64,000 bases of DNA from Nelumbo lutea (lineage: Eukaryota; Streptophyta; Magnoliopsida; Proteales; Nelumbonaceae): positions 31,260,193 through 31,324,192 of the forward strand of contig JAKGHH010000005.1 in the NCBI GenBank assembly GCA_022828595.1, in the 5' to 3' direction. A model generated the notes under the pieces. That model ran no database searches. It was given only the letters and a program-made list of their open reading frames with translations, and had not been told where the DNA came from. Made by a program: the position numbers and the translations under genes. Positions 11,023 through 21,130 of the stretch are shown one piece after another. Positions within the stretch are counted from its first letter, which is position 1; every line of letters starts with the position of its first letter.

Positions 11023-11824
11023 TGATGGAGGGTGACTTGGCTCGACCTCATCATGAGGAGACACGTGGACATGACTCGACATAAGTGACAACTCAGCGTG
11101 ACTAGTCCGCTGCAATCCAGCGTGGCAACTCGCTACAAGACAATACTCTGTTACCCCCGAGCTAAGATCCTCCCAAGTCAGGAATATCCCGAGCTGAAGG
11201 CACTTCGGGTTAAGCTCGTCAACTTCCTAAGTTAGAATAAATTCGTCCCTGTCTAAGTCTAAGCAGGCCACCTCGAAGACCTGCCTCGGGGAGAAGCACC
11301 TTGGCACATTACCAGCAGCTCGACACAAGGTAGCTCGCTACAGAGCAGCTTGGCATATCACAGAAAGATTTCCCATCTGACAATCGTACCCGCCAAATCT
11401 GGAGACTACACCCACGTCTTTCGCCAAGCAGCGTCGTGCATGCCAACCCTGAAGGATATCTCTTGTTTGACAAGGTCGTACTCTGCAACGGTTACCTGCA
11501 CCCACCAGCTCAGCCCGGGCAAATAACGGCTACAACAGAGAATGAGAAATGGTTGTACCTGATTTGTTAGGATACCGGCATATAAGGACTCCAACCCCCC
11601 AGGGCAAAGGTATTGTGTGATCATCACTCAAGCCTTCTTATTTATCTACAACTCTCTCTCTCTTTCTCAGCTTCCAACTCAGTCGCTAACTTAAGCATCG
11701 GAGTGTTCCCGCTGGAGAGCTCCCCAGGAATCCTTCATCTTCTTCCTCCTTTCAGGTATCTCATCCGTCGCCAGCTAGGAGTGCAGCCACTTCTAGCTAG
11801 GAGTGACCAGGTCGCGCATCATCA
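11023..11824 (+). repeat. E1 5' LTR
   Basis: It starts TGATGGAGGG and ends CATCATCA. A TATA box (TATAAGG) at 11581-11587 places the transcription start near 11610. The 3' copy has a 16-bp duplication (ctacaaggtagctcg-type) that this copy lacks, which explains the length difference. Confidence 0.95.
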
Positions 11825-11825
11825 A

Positions 11826-11844
11826 TTGGCACCGTTTGTGGGAA
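11826..11844 (+). promoter_or_regulatory. E1 primer-binding site
   Basis: ttggcaccgtttgtgggaa lies two bases after the LTR end, the expected place for the tRNA primer site. The same motif, more decayed, follows the LTR of the second element at 35057. The tRNA was not assigned. Confidence 0.75.
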
Positions 11845-11892
11845 AACGCTTCGAAAAGCCTTCTTCCACCAAACCTTTCAAGTTAAGTTTCC

Positions 11893-13673
11893 ATGGCTTC
11901 CTCCAGCAACGCCAGACGCAACGCAGATATGAATGCTTCCGGGGAGTAACTTCAGGTCCCAACAGTGTGCATTGGGCAGTTCATCATGCCTCTCTCTGCG
12001 GATGGGGTTCCTACTCTGAACGTGCCCCAGATCATGGCACCTGTGAACACCCCACTCCCCTCCATGGTAGGTGCGACCTTTTCCGAACCTTCTGTTATTC
12101 CTCCAGTGACCGGACAAAACCAGCTTGAAGACCTGGTACACTGCATGTGAGATATGCAAGCTCAAATGCAACAGGTCTAGTAATTCCAATTGTATCAGCA
12201 GCAAGTGCTACACCAGGTTAACCAGCACCAGTACCAATAGCAGTTTCCACCGCTTCCTCAGAACCATCAGCTGGTTCCACCTCGGTATCCGGTCGCGCAA
12301 CAAGCTAAGTCCCGCCGTAAGAACGAACACCCCTTTGTCGAGGAGAGACCTCCCAAATCCAGAACCCTCTTGGGTGTCAGGTCTCGTCCAGTGGGAGAAG
12401 CGAGAGATAGGCCACTCCCCCACCTCACAGCATGTGAACAAATCGGGAGGTTCTCAGCTCACCAGACTTGCCTCGCCTAGGATTTCAGAGCTTGAGATCC
12501 CGCTCATAGAAAACCGGTTTGAGGTCCTGGCTACAAACTCTAGGCAAGGATCCTCAATCCACAACCATCGCCAGCAGTCTGAGTCAGTCCCCACGAGAAC
12601 TGTGCCAGACAACACAGAGGCTAGCAGCACCAACGCAGAGCCCACAAAGAAGCAGCAGAGACGCCACAGAGCTCGCCGAGCTACAACCCAGAACCTGCCC
12701 GGACTCCTCAAAGGAAAGGAAGAAGTGAGCTCGGGAGCAGTGAAAGCCATCCCGCTCCTCTCTGTCCCATCTCCCCTATCTCCCGAACTCCTGGTTGTCC
12801 CAATGCCAAAAGACTTCAAGGTACCTCCCCTGGATAAGTATGATGGACCATTCGATCCAAATGATCATGTAGATTCTTTTTAGTCACAAATGCTTTTAGT
12901 CGGGGCAGGTGAGTTCTACATGTGTGTAGCTTTCTCCACAACATTTAAAGGGGTAGCTCGCACATGGTATAGGAAATTCACGTCCGGGATAAACAAAAGT
13001 TGGGCGCAGTTCGTGCAGATTTTCACCTTGCACTTTATCACCAGCAAAAGGTGCCTGAGGTTCCAAGAAAGCCTTCTCGGCATATTCCAGAGGGAGGGGG
13101 AGTCTATCCATAGTTTCATCAAGAGGTTTAATGATGCATGCTTGCAGATACCTGATTTAGACCCCGCAGTGAGGCTCACAGTAGCCAAGAGAGGCATAAC
13201 GCACAAGGAGTTCAAGTGGCACGTGGTTGCCAACAAACCCAAGGATGTAACCGAGTTCCTCAAGCTCGTGGACCAGTTCATCGAGACAGAGGAGGAAATG
13301 AACCAGAAGAACGAAAATCCACAGGAGAAGAGGAAAAGAGAAGGTGAGACCCCAACTAGTGGGGACAAAACAAAAAAGGAAGAGCCAGCTCGAGGAAGAA
13401 AACTGGGTCACCCTTTCTGGGCTCCTCCAGCTGAAAGGACAAATTACACACCCTTGAAATGCCAAGCGAGCAGAAATCCTCATGGTGATCAAGGATGCAA
13501 CCTACGTGAAGTGGCCACCTCGGATGAGAGGAGACCCGAATACTAGAAATAAAAATTTGTATTGCCATTTTCATAGAGATCACGATCACAACATCGAAAT
13601 TTGTAAAAACCTCCGTGATGAGATAGAAGAGTTCATCCGTCGCAGATATATAAAAAAATTATGTACAAAGTGA
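11893..13673 (+). pseudogene. E1 gag, broken
   Basis: Gag forms the capsid-like particle. The likely start is ATG 11893 (MASSSNARRNADMN), but a TAA follows 18 codons later. The N-terminal part is proline/glutamine-rich and shifts frame several times between 12150 and 12500. The Retrotrans_gag domain runs from about 12800 (PPLDKYDGPFDPNDHVDSF) to 13300 (ARTWYRKF, QFVQIFTLHFITSKR, EGESIHSFIKRFND). It is interrupted by a TAG at 12881. A frameshift near 13460 separates it from the zinc-knuckle-like segment YCHFHRDHDHNIEIC (about 13560-13602). At least one shift and several stops make it non-functional. Confidence 0.9.
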
Positions 13674-13809
13674 TAATAAGACAGGACGGCAGGGGGAGCA
13701 GGGTAGAGATGCTCCCGAGTCCAGCAACAGGCAAGGTGAGCAGCAGAAGAGGCAAGCCCCAGAAGAGAGGCCAATTCGGGCACAATCCAAGTGATCACTG
13801 GCGGATCGA

Positions 13810-14421
13810 TTGTCGCAGGCTGCACCTCAGCCGCGGCAAGGACCTCGGCTCGCGAGATCACTAGAGAAAGAGCGGAATCCCCTGAAGCGGCCGAGGGTAG
13901 AGGAGCCGATCTTCTTCACCAAGGATGACGCGCGCGGAGTCCAGTACCCCCATGATGACATGCTCGTTGTGAGGATAAGAATCAATGATTTCAAAGTGAA
14001 ACGCGTCCTCGTCGACTCTGGCAGTTCGGCGGATATACTATTCAATGCCGCATTTTACAAACTTCAGCTTCAGGAAAGCGACCTCAAGCCCGCGAACACT
14101 CCCTTGGTGGGCATCAGCGAAGAGGAAGTCAGGCCCCTGGGGAGAGTCACCGTGCCCGTAAAGGTCGGCACCTGGCCTAGCATAGTGAGACTCGACCACA
14201 GCTTTTTGGTAGTTGCAACTCCCTCCCCGTACAATGCCATAATAGGTCGGCCCATCACCCATGCCCTACGCGTGGTGGTTTCCACCTATTATCTGGCCAT
14301 GAAGTTCCCCACGGACTTCGGAGTTCGGGTAGTGCGAGGCAATCAATTCAAGTCCCGCAAATGCTACGTCGCCGCCCTCAAGGGGAAATCCAAGGCAGCA
14401 GATGACCTCGAGCTGGAGTGA
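13810..14421 (+). pseudogene. E1 aspartic protease domain
   Basis: This open frame carries the retroviral-type protease signature VLVDSGSSADILF (about 14008-14046), with the active-site Asp kept, and the downstream YNAIIGRP segment. The frame lacks its own ATG, because in the element it belongs to the gag-pol polyprotein. It is the best-preserved part of the element, but it is cut off from gag and RT by stops on both sides. Confidence 0.85.
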
Positions 14422-14639
14422 CCTGCGGAGCATCATGAAGAGCGAGCTACGCCCATAGAAGAGACGGTCGTACCTACTTCGACAGACGATCCAGCTCAGA
14501 CTCTCTAGATCAGTGCTTCGATTGAGGAGCCTCTACGATCACAGCTGATAAGTTTTTTACTTCAAAATTTAGATGTTTTTGCATGGTCCGTGGTAGAGAT
14601 TCCCGGCATAGACCTAGAATCATCACTCACAAACTGAAC

Positions 14640-15247
14640 ACTAATCCTGTAGTTAGCCCTAGAGCATTGGAGAGCAGTTGACAAGGAGGTCAGGAAGCTC
14701 CTCGTAGCCGATTTTATCAGAGAAGTCCATTACCCGAACTGGGTGGTCAACCCCGTTCTAGTAAAAAAGGCTAATGGTAAATGGCGCATGTGCATCGATT
14801 ATATCGACTTGAACCAAGCTTGCTCAAAGGACTGCTTCCCACTCCCCAAGATCGACCATTTGGTGGATGCGACCTCAGAGCATGAGTTGTTGAGCTTCTT
14901 GGATGCTTACTCGGGCTATAATCATATCAGAATGGACCCTACTGATGAAGAGAAAACAACCTTCATAACCGAGCTAGGCTTGTACTGTTACAAGGTCATG
15001 CCCTTTCGGCTGAAAAATGCTGGGGCTACATTCCAAAGACTTGTAAACCGATTGTTTTGAGTCATTGATCGGCAAAAAAGTAGAGTGCTATGTAGATGAC
15101 ATGGTCATCAAAACTCAGTTTTCAAATGATTTAATAAAAGATCTACATTCTGTTTTTGAAATTTTGCGCAACATTAAATTAAATCCCAACAAGTATGCTT
15201 TCGGTGTCACCTCTCCGCGAGTGACAAGGTTGTTAGCTCGGTACTGA
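14640..15247 (+). pseudogene. E1 reverse transcriptase, truncated
   Basis: The polymerase fingers and palm are visible: VNPVLVKKANGKWRMCIDY, LNQACSKDCFPLPKID, LSFLDAYSGYNHIRM, TTFITELGLYCYKVMPF. A stop/frameshift at about 15058 is followed by the catalytic YVDD box (CYVDDMVIKT, about 15088-15117). The reading ends at LNPNKYAFGV followed by unrelated residues. The expected continuation (FLG-type motif through the thumb/connection) is missing, so roughly 100 or more codons appear deleted before position 15250. Confidence 0.9.
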
Positions 15248-15249
15248 TA

Positions 15250-16100
15250 AAAGAAGTAGATTGGGTCCAACGACCCATCTACTATGTTAGCAAAGTATTG
15301 CAGGAAGCAGAAATGAGGTACCCGGAGATTGAAAAGTTGGCATACGCGTTAGTTGTTACAGCTCAGAAACTCCGACCATACTTCCAAGCTCACACGATCG
15401 TCATTCTCACCACTAAGCCTCTAAGGCAAGTCTTGCTCAAGCTCGAGGTCTCCATTAGATTGACGAAGTGTGCCATCAAACTCAATGAGTACGACATCCA
15501 GTACAAGCCACGAACTGCTATCAAGGCCCAAGCCCTAGCTAACTTTATCACGGAATGCACTTTCAGCACCGAAGTCCCCAAGTCTGATGAGCTCGAACAC
15601 AGTGAAGCTTTCAACCAACGCAGCCTCTCTCTGGTCAGATCGGACCCGACCTGGGATAAGGAGCCCTGGATCCTCCATGTGGATGGCTCATCAAATCAGC
15701 AGGACAACAGGGATAGAATCGTTTTGTACGGGCCAAATGGTGTGAAATTGGAGTATGCGCTACCCTTCGAGTTCGCTGCATCCAACAATGAAGCAGAGTA
15801 TGAGGCATTGATAGCCGTGCTGGCCTGCAATGACTCCCAGCTCGTGGTCAACCAGGTCACCAGCGAATTTGAAGCTCGCGAGACAACCATGGTCGCCTAC
15901 TTAGCCAAAGTCAGAGAGGCTCTACTCAACTTCCAGTCGTACTTCATCAAGCGGATGCTGAGATCTGAGAATGCTGAGTCTGACGCCCTATCCCGATTAG
16001 CCAGCACAAGTGATAATACCATGAAAACCGTGTACATAGAGAACCTACCTCGACCTAGCATTCTAGGGGGGCAGAGGAGGTTGCTCCTATCGAACAAGTA
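15250..16100 (+). pseudogene. E1 RNase H region (RT-RNase H remnant plus second RNase H)
   Basis: The segment VQRPIYYVSKVLQEAEMRYP ... RPYFQAHTIVILT is the RT-linked RNase H tail. It is followed by a second RNase H-like domain: EPWILHVDGSSN, FEFAASNNEAEYEALIAVL, DSQLVVNQV and ALSRLAST. Two RNase H domains in tandem are characteristic of Tat-lineage gypsy elements. In the second domain the stretch between EALIAVLAC and NDSQLV is short, so about 15-20 residues normally containing a conserved Asp context appear deleted. Confidence 0.8.
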
Positions 16101-16229
16101 GAGCCAAGCTGGATTGATTCACTCAAGAGCTACCTGCTACAAACGGACCCTCCCTGCAGATCGTAATGCCACCAGAAGGGTAGAGCGTCAGGCAACCAAA
16201 GACGTCAGAATAGACGGACAGTTGTACCA

Positions 16230-17330
16230 AATATCCTACACGCTCCCTTATCTGTGATTGCTTGCGACCATCTGAAGTCGATCTCGTGCTCCGTGACACT
16301 CATGATGGCTTATGCAGTGGACACATAGGGGATAGGGCCCTCACCCAGAAAGCACTACGGCAGGGATATTATTGGCCAACAATGAAGGCAGATGCGATTG
16401 AGCTCGTCAGAAGGTGTGACAAGTGTTAGAAGCACGCCAACATTCACCACCAGCCCCCTGCCGACCTAAAGTATCTCACCAGCCTATGGCCCTTCGCACA
16501 GTGGGAAATCGATATACTCGGACCATTTCCACCAACGATAGGGTAGAGGAGGTTCTTAGTGGTAGCAGTTGATTATTTCACTAAGTGGGTGGAGGTCAAA
16601 CCTCTCACAATGATCACAACGCGAAGTGTGCAAAATTTCTTCTGGAAGAACATAATTTGTCGTTTCGAACAACCCCGAGTGCTCATCTCTGACAACGGTA
16701 AACAATTCAAGATATTAAATTCCAGAATTGGTGCAAAGATATGGGAATACAACAAAATTTTACCTCTGTGGCACACCCTCAAGCGAATGGCCAAGCGAAG
16801 GTCACAAACAGAGCCATTCTCTGCGGACTAAAGGCACGCCTAGACCGAGCTAAGGGACTGTAGGCAGATGAGCTGCCTAGCGTACTATGGGCTTACCGAA
16901 CTATGGTGAAGACCAAAACAGGTGAGACCCCCTTCAACCTCACTTACAGCACCGAGGCCGTGATCCCCACCGAAATCGAGGTCCCCGCGTTACACCTGGA
17001 AGCATACGACGACGAGGCAAACAAGGATGAGCTATGCACCAACCTCGACCTACTTGATGAGGTACGGGACCTTGCATACATTAGGATCGCGGGCTACCAG
17101 CAAAGTGTTGCTTGGTACTATAACGCTAGGGTCAAGAAGCGGAACCTCCGCATCGGAGACCTGGTTCTTCGTAAAGTCATGGTACTTGAGCCCAGTGTTG
17201 GTAAGCTCAAACCAAATTGGGAAGGACCCTACCGAGTAAAGCAGGTACTTAGGGAATGAGCATATGAGCTCAAAACCCTAGAAGGGAAGCAGGTACCTCG
17301 GCATGGAATATTGTCAACTTAAGGCAATAT
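16230..17330 (+). pseudogene. E1 integrase, with a lost catalytic Glu
   Basis: The HHCC zinc finger region reads HDGLCSGHIGDRALTQKAL ... RRCDKC (about 16290-16427), followed by a stop. The catalytic core has the first Asp in WEIDILGPF and the second in LISDNGKQF. The third acidic position, normally E in GQ(A/V)EVTNR, is Lys in GQAKVTNRAIL. After further stops the C-terminal part (LPSVLWAYRT, GETPFNLTY, VGKLKPNWEGPYRV) is readable. The enzyme inserts the DNA copy; this copy cannot be active. Confidence 0.9.
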
Positions 17331-17351
17331 TACATGTGATTACCGAGCTGA

Positions 17352-17690
17352 GTGGACTACAAGTCGCTCTCCCAGCCTAAGGGCCAAAGCACCGAGCTGA
17401 TAGTAGAACCTCGACACCATAAGACCTAGTCGCCTTTTTGGCATGGGCGAACTCTAAAGGGTGGACCATAAGTTGCTCCTTAAGCCTAAGGGCCAAAACG
17501 CCGAGCTAACAAAGGACCTCGGCACCACCAAAGACCCAATCGTCTCTTTGGCATGGGAAAGCTCCAAATGAGGGTGGACTATAAGTCACTCCCCTATCCT
17601 AAGGGCTAAAATGCCAAGCTAACGAAAGACCTCGACACCGTATAAGACCAAGTTGCCTCATCGGCATAGGCAAAAGTGCTTTTAGTGCCT
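17352..17690. repeat. 110-113-bp tandem repeat, three copies, in E1
   Basis: Units start at 17352, 17461 and 17574 with gtggac(t/c)ataagt, and share cctaagggc(c/t)aaa, ccgagct and ctttggcatggg. The array lies just after the integrase reading frame and before the antisense gene. It has no coding role that I can see. Confidence 0.8.
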
Positions 17691-18666
17691 AAGGCACAGG
17701 CAACTCAGGTACGAACCCTATGATGCATAGCCCGCTCTGACACGCAACAGGTTGAACCCGTTAGGGACAACTGATACAACTTAAGGAACCCGTGTGCAGA
17801 CAGATTGGGCATATACCCTACTATGTCGCTCACTTCGGTGTACATCATAAAATTGCGCCTACTAAGTACAAGGAGATAGTTCGAGGTGTCGACAGTTGAG
17901 AAACCCCCACTTCAGGTATTTAGCTTGATAATCTTAACAGTTCGGGGTAAAAATAACTACTTCGGCCAAAAAAGGCTAATTGCACAATAACTTAGCAAAA
18001 AGTAATATTTCATTACAAAAGAGAGAGAAGAAATACTGAGCTCGCAGGTTCAAAGTACAAAGACTAAGACTAAGACTACACGGGGGACTCGCCGCTCCTC
18101 CTTGAAGCCTCCGCGGAAGTGCCAGCCTTCTTGATACCTTCGGCCTCTCCAAGATCATCGTCGCTTTCCACCTCAAAGTCCGGGTCTTCGGTGGCTTGAA
18201 TGGCCATCTCCTGGGTAATTCACGAAGTGGTGATGGCACTTACATCAAGCTGCGGGAACTCGCACTTGATTAGCCATCTACTAAGCTTGAAGCCTTTACG
18301 ATAGGCCTCAGCCCCGACCTCGACCAGTACCCCATCGAGCTCCTCCGAATTCTTGTAGTCTTCAACAGCCTTGGTCTTGGCCTCCTCCATAGCCTCAAGG
18401 AGAATATCGGTCCGCTCCTTAACGTCGGCCTCAAGGCTCTCCACCCGGCGCAATAGGTTCTCCTTCTCCGACGTCAACGCCTCCTTCTCCGCCATTAGTG
18501 TCTTGATGAGCTCCTTCTGAGCTAGTGTGTCACTCTCCAACTGATGGATTTGGCCCCGGGCTCGATTCAGTTCGGCATGACCCTCACAGGATGATCTCTT
18601 GGCAACCAGAGCCCGCTTCAAGCGCCTCTCGGATTGGAGGGTCAAGGCGTGCACAGCGGAGTTCAC

Positions 18667-18733
18667 CTTAGGGGAATATTAGTTAGTACTGGCATAGCCA
18701 CAAAACCAAAAACCAAGGCAGAACAAGACTTAC
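18667..18733 (-). other. E1 aORF intron (67 bp)
   Basis: The donor is GTT|GTAAGT, or the alternative GTTGTA three bases earlier. A perfect TACTAAC branch-point-like box lies before the acceptor CCTAAG|GTG. Splicing joins HCM(V) to VNSAVHALTL in phase 0. The second element has an intron at the same place (ETM|VIYAVASL). Confidence 0.7.
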
Positions 18734-19101
18734 AACCATGCAGTGAGTAGCAGCCCGAGCTTCGAGTTGAGTAGTTGATAGCTCGGACCAACTTGTAACT
18801 TCATCAACACACACCGCCCCCTTGCTTTTGTGGAGATTGTACTCGGGGGTCAAGACACTCTGAACTGCCCCTTCGCTGCCCGAAGAAACCACAGCTGTAG
18901 AAGGGCGGACGCCGAGGCACCTCGGGAGTAGGACTCCTCTCCGGCTCCTCGACCAGGTCGATCACTTGTGGGGCACTTGGAGGTTGCTTGAGCTCGGAGT
19001 GGAGGGCTGGGGCGATTTGATGCGAGCTCTTTTAGCAGCCCGCTTCTTCCTCCCCTTCATCTACCCAAAGAGCCTATCTGCACTGGTTTGCTTCATGGGA
19101 C

Positions 19102-19185
19102 CTGCAAAAAAGCTCGGCATTAGCAAAGTTACCAAGAAATAACAGCTACCAAAGTAAAATACTAACTCTAAACAAGGTGACCTAC
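19102..19185 (-). other. E1 aORF intron (84 bp)
   Basis: Donor CTTG|GTAGGT and acceptor CTTTTTTGCAG|GTCCC. The phase-1 join keeps the frame from QAGLSL into GPMKQTSADRL. The unspliced intron is T-rich and encodes a hydrophobic run unlike the flanking exons. The equivalent position in the second element also shows a pyrimidine tract and AG. Confidence 0.7.
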
Positions 19186-19993
19186 CAAGACTCAGGCCAG
19201 CCTGTATGAGCTTGTCCTCGGCAATATAGTCCTTGTAGTCAAACCCGAGCTCCACCCAAGATTGGAGCATCTCCCTTGTCTTCAGGTCTAGCCTAAATAC
19301 TAGAGTCCTGAATAGCGGCCCTCCAATGAGTAGGGAAGGGCCACCCCGCGGAGTTGCAAACTACAAAGTAATCCTGTTTCCGGGCAAGGGGATAGGTAAT
19401 TGGCCCACCTATGCTCGAGGAGAACGCTAGAATCATTCTTCTTTATTGACAAGATGGATGAAAAAATGTCTAGGTTAAGGGGAAGGTGGAGTCCGGCCAC
19501 GAGCTGTTCCCCGAAAATCACGATCTCATCATGACCGTGTTCCCAAGGGAAGTTGCCCGTGGGAAGGTTATAGGTGTACTCCCTAGGAAGGTTATACTGG
19601 TGTACTAAGGCCCTAAGTCTGCCTACGGTCATGGTTGAGGGACCGAACTTATCCGGCACCCGAACCTAGAGAAGAGGTAGATGCCGAGTTATCTGAGGCA
19701 GGGTTATCCGAGGCCTCCCGTGCCTCATAGGTTGACTGTGCCTCAGAGGCACCTACTTGAGCTGAGGTACCCCCTTGGGCTCATCTAGAAGGCTATCAAA
19801 GCTACGGTCTGACATAACTACTGAAAGGAAGCTGAAAATGAACTAAAAATGAGAAGCTAGGAAGGCTCACCAAGGGAAAATGACCGAACTGGGGAGATTG
19901 ACGAACTGGGGAACCTGAGCTGAGGGATCTAACCGTGACCTCAAGGCAAATGCTAGTGAACTTATGGCGGAGAAAATGACTTGGGTCCCCCCC

Positions 19994-20001
19994 TATTTAT
20001 A
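19994..20001 (-). promoter_or_regulatory. Antisense TATA box of the E1 aORF
   Basis: CTATAAATAGGGG on the minus strand lies about 180 bp upstream of the aORF ATG at 19815. That leaves room for a roughly 150-nt 5' leader. It is separate from the LTR promoters. Confidence 0.6.
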
Positions 20002-20288
20002 GCCGCTATGTCTGAGAATTAACAGTCAAGATCAAGATAATCCAACGGCTCTCAAGAAAACCGGCTACGTGATCCCCGAGGTGAAAACAATTTAGTGCAT
20101 TTTTGGCGTCTACAGAGTCTATAGATCGCGTGACGTCCGCCGTGAACTGTATGCAACCCGGGCTATCCTTTATTGAGTCGAGCAGCGAACTGGTCCGACT
20201 AGCGAACTATCTGACTAAGCGACCTAGACTTCGAGCCAAATCCACTCGTCGTGTCATGAACTCCCCACACCAGGTCAGGACCCTTGGC

Positions 20289-20307
20289 CTAGGGAGTGGG
20301 GGGCAAT
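20289..20307 (+). promoter_or_regulatory. E1 polypurine tract
   Basis: agggagtggggggcaat abuts the first base of the 3' LTR. This is the expected primer site for plus-strand DNA synthesis. Confidence 0.8.
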
Positions 20308-21125
20308 TGATGGAGGGTGATTTGGCCTGACCTCATCATGAGAGGGACACGTGGACATGACTCGACATAAGTGACAACTCAGCGTGACCAGTTCCACTGC
20401 AATCCAGCGTGGCAGCTCGCTACAAGACAATACTCCGTTACCCCGAACTAAGGTCCTCCCAAGTCAGGAATATCCCGAGCTGAAGGCACTTCGGGATAAG
20501 CTCGTCAACTTCCTAAGTTAGAATAAATTTGTCCCTGTCTAAGTCTAAGCAGGCCACCTCGAAGACCTGCCTCGGGGAGAAGCACCTTGGCACATTACCA
20601 GCAACTCAGCACAAGGTAGCTCGCTACAAGGTAGCTCGCTACAAAGCAGCTTGGCATATCGCAGAAAGATTTCCTGTCTGACAGTCGTACCGCCAAATCT
20701 AGAGACTGCACCCATGTCTTTCGCCAGGCGGCATCATGCCTACCAACCCTGAAGGATATCTCTTGTCTGATAAGGCCATACTCTGCAACGGTTACCTACG
20801 CCCACCAGCTCAGCCCTGGCAAATAACGGCTGTAGCAGAGAATGAGAAACGGTTGTACCTGATTTGTCAGGATACCAGCATATAAGGACTCCGACCCCCA
20901 AGGGAAAAGGTATTGCATGATCATCACTCTAGCCTTCTTATTTCTCTGCAACTCACTCTCTCTTTCTCAGCTTCCAACTCAATCGCTAACTTAAGCATCG
21001 GAGTGTTTCCGTCGTGAGAGCTCCCCGGGAATCCTTCATCTCCTTCCTCCTCTTCGGTATCTCGTCTGTCGCCAGCTAGGAACGCAGCCACTTCTAACTA
21101 GGAGTGACCAGGTCGCGCATCATCA
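20308..21125 (+). repeat. E1 3' LTR
   Basis: It is the same sequence as the 5' LTR, with scattered substitutions and a 16-bp duplication near 20615-20645. TATA box at 20881-20887. It ends CATCATCA, followed by the gatac target duplication. Confidence 0.95.
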
Positions 21126-21130
21126 GATAC

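Larger units (their letters stand above)
18076..19815 (-). pseudogene. E1 antisense ORF (aORF), two introns
   Basis: It runs antisense to the retrotransposon. The likely start is ATG 19815 (MSDRSFDSLLDEPKG). The N-terminal domain at about 19680-19440 reads LRALVHQYNLPREYTY, then VIFGEQLVAGLHLPLNLD, resembling Pfam's 'putative gypsy type transposon' family. The next readable segment is LQSWVELGFDYKDYIAEDKL, then intron 19185-19102, then GPMKQTSADRLFG. A frameshifted acidic linker (VIDLVEEPERSPTPEVP) follows. After it comes the exon ending AATHCM, then intron 18733-18667. The last part is a charged coiled coil (QSERRLKRALVAK, MAEKEALTSEKENLLRRVES) with AYRKGFKLSRWLI and an acidic tail ending at TAG 18076. 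One TGA interrupts the tail and several frameshifts the middle. Function is unknown for the family. Confidence 0.75.
11023..21125 (+). mobile_element. E1: complete Ty3/gypsy LTR retrotransposon (Tat-like lineage)
   Basis: The 10.1-kb element is bounded by 802- and 818-bp LTRs starting TGATGGAGGG and ending CGCATCATCA. It is flanked by an identical 5-bp target duplication, gatac (11018-11022 and 21126-21130). Internal order is primer-binding site, gag, protease, reverse transcriptase, RNase H, a second RNase H-like domain, integrase, a 110-bp tandem repeat, an antisense ORF, and the polypurine tract. Integrase after RT places it in Ty3/gypsy. The second RNase H and the antisense ORF suggest the Tat lineage. 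The LTRs differ by roughly 5 % by eye over the first 330 bp, so the insertion is not recent. All coding parts are broken. Confidence 0.95.

Noticed and set aside
12125..12883. 252-codon frame taken as one gene
   Set aside because: The first part is out of frame with gag (the glutamine/proline-rich gag sequence is in another frame there). Only the part from about 12700 is real gag.
18683..18892. Reading through the donor at 18733 as coding
   Set aside because: The frame continues into VSLVLPWFLVLWLCQY, a hydrophobic run unlike the flanking acidic/coiled protein, with a strong GTAAGT donor at the change point.
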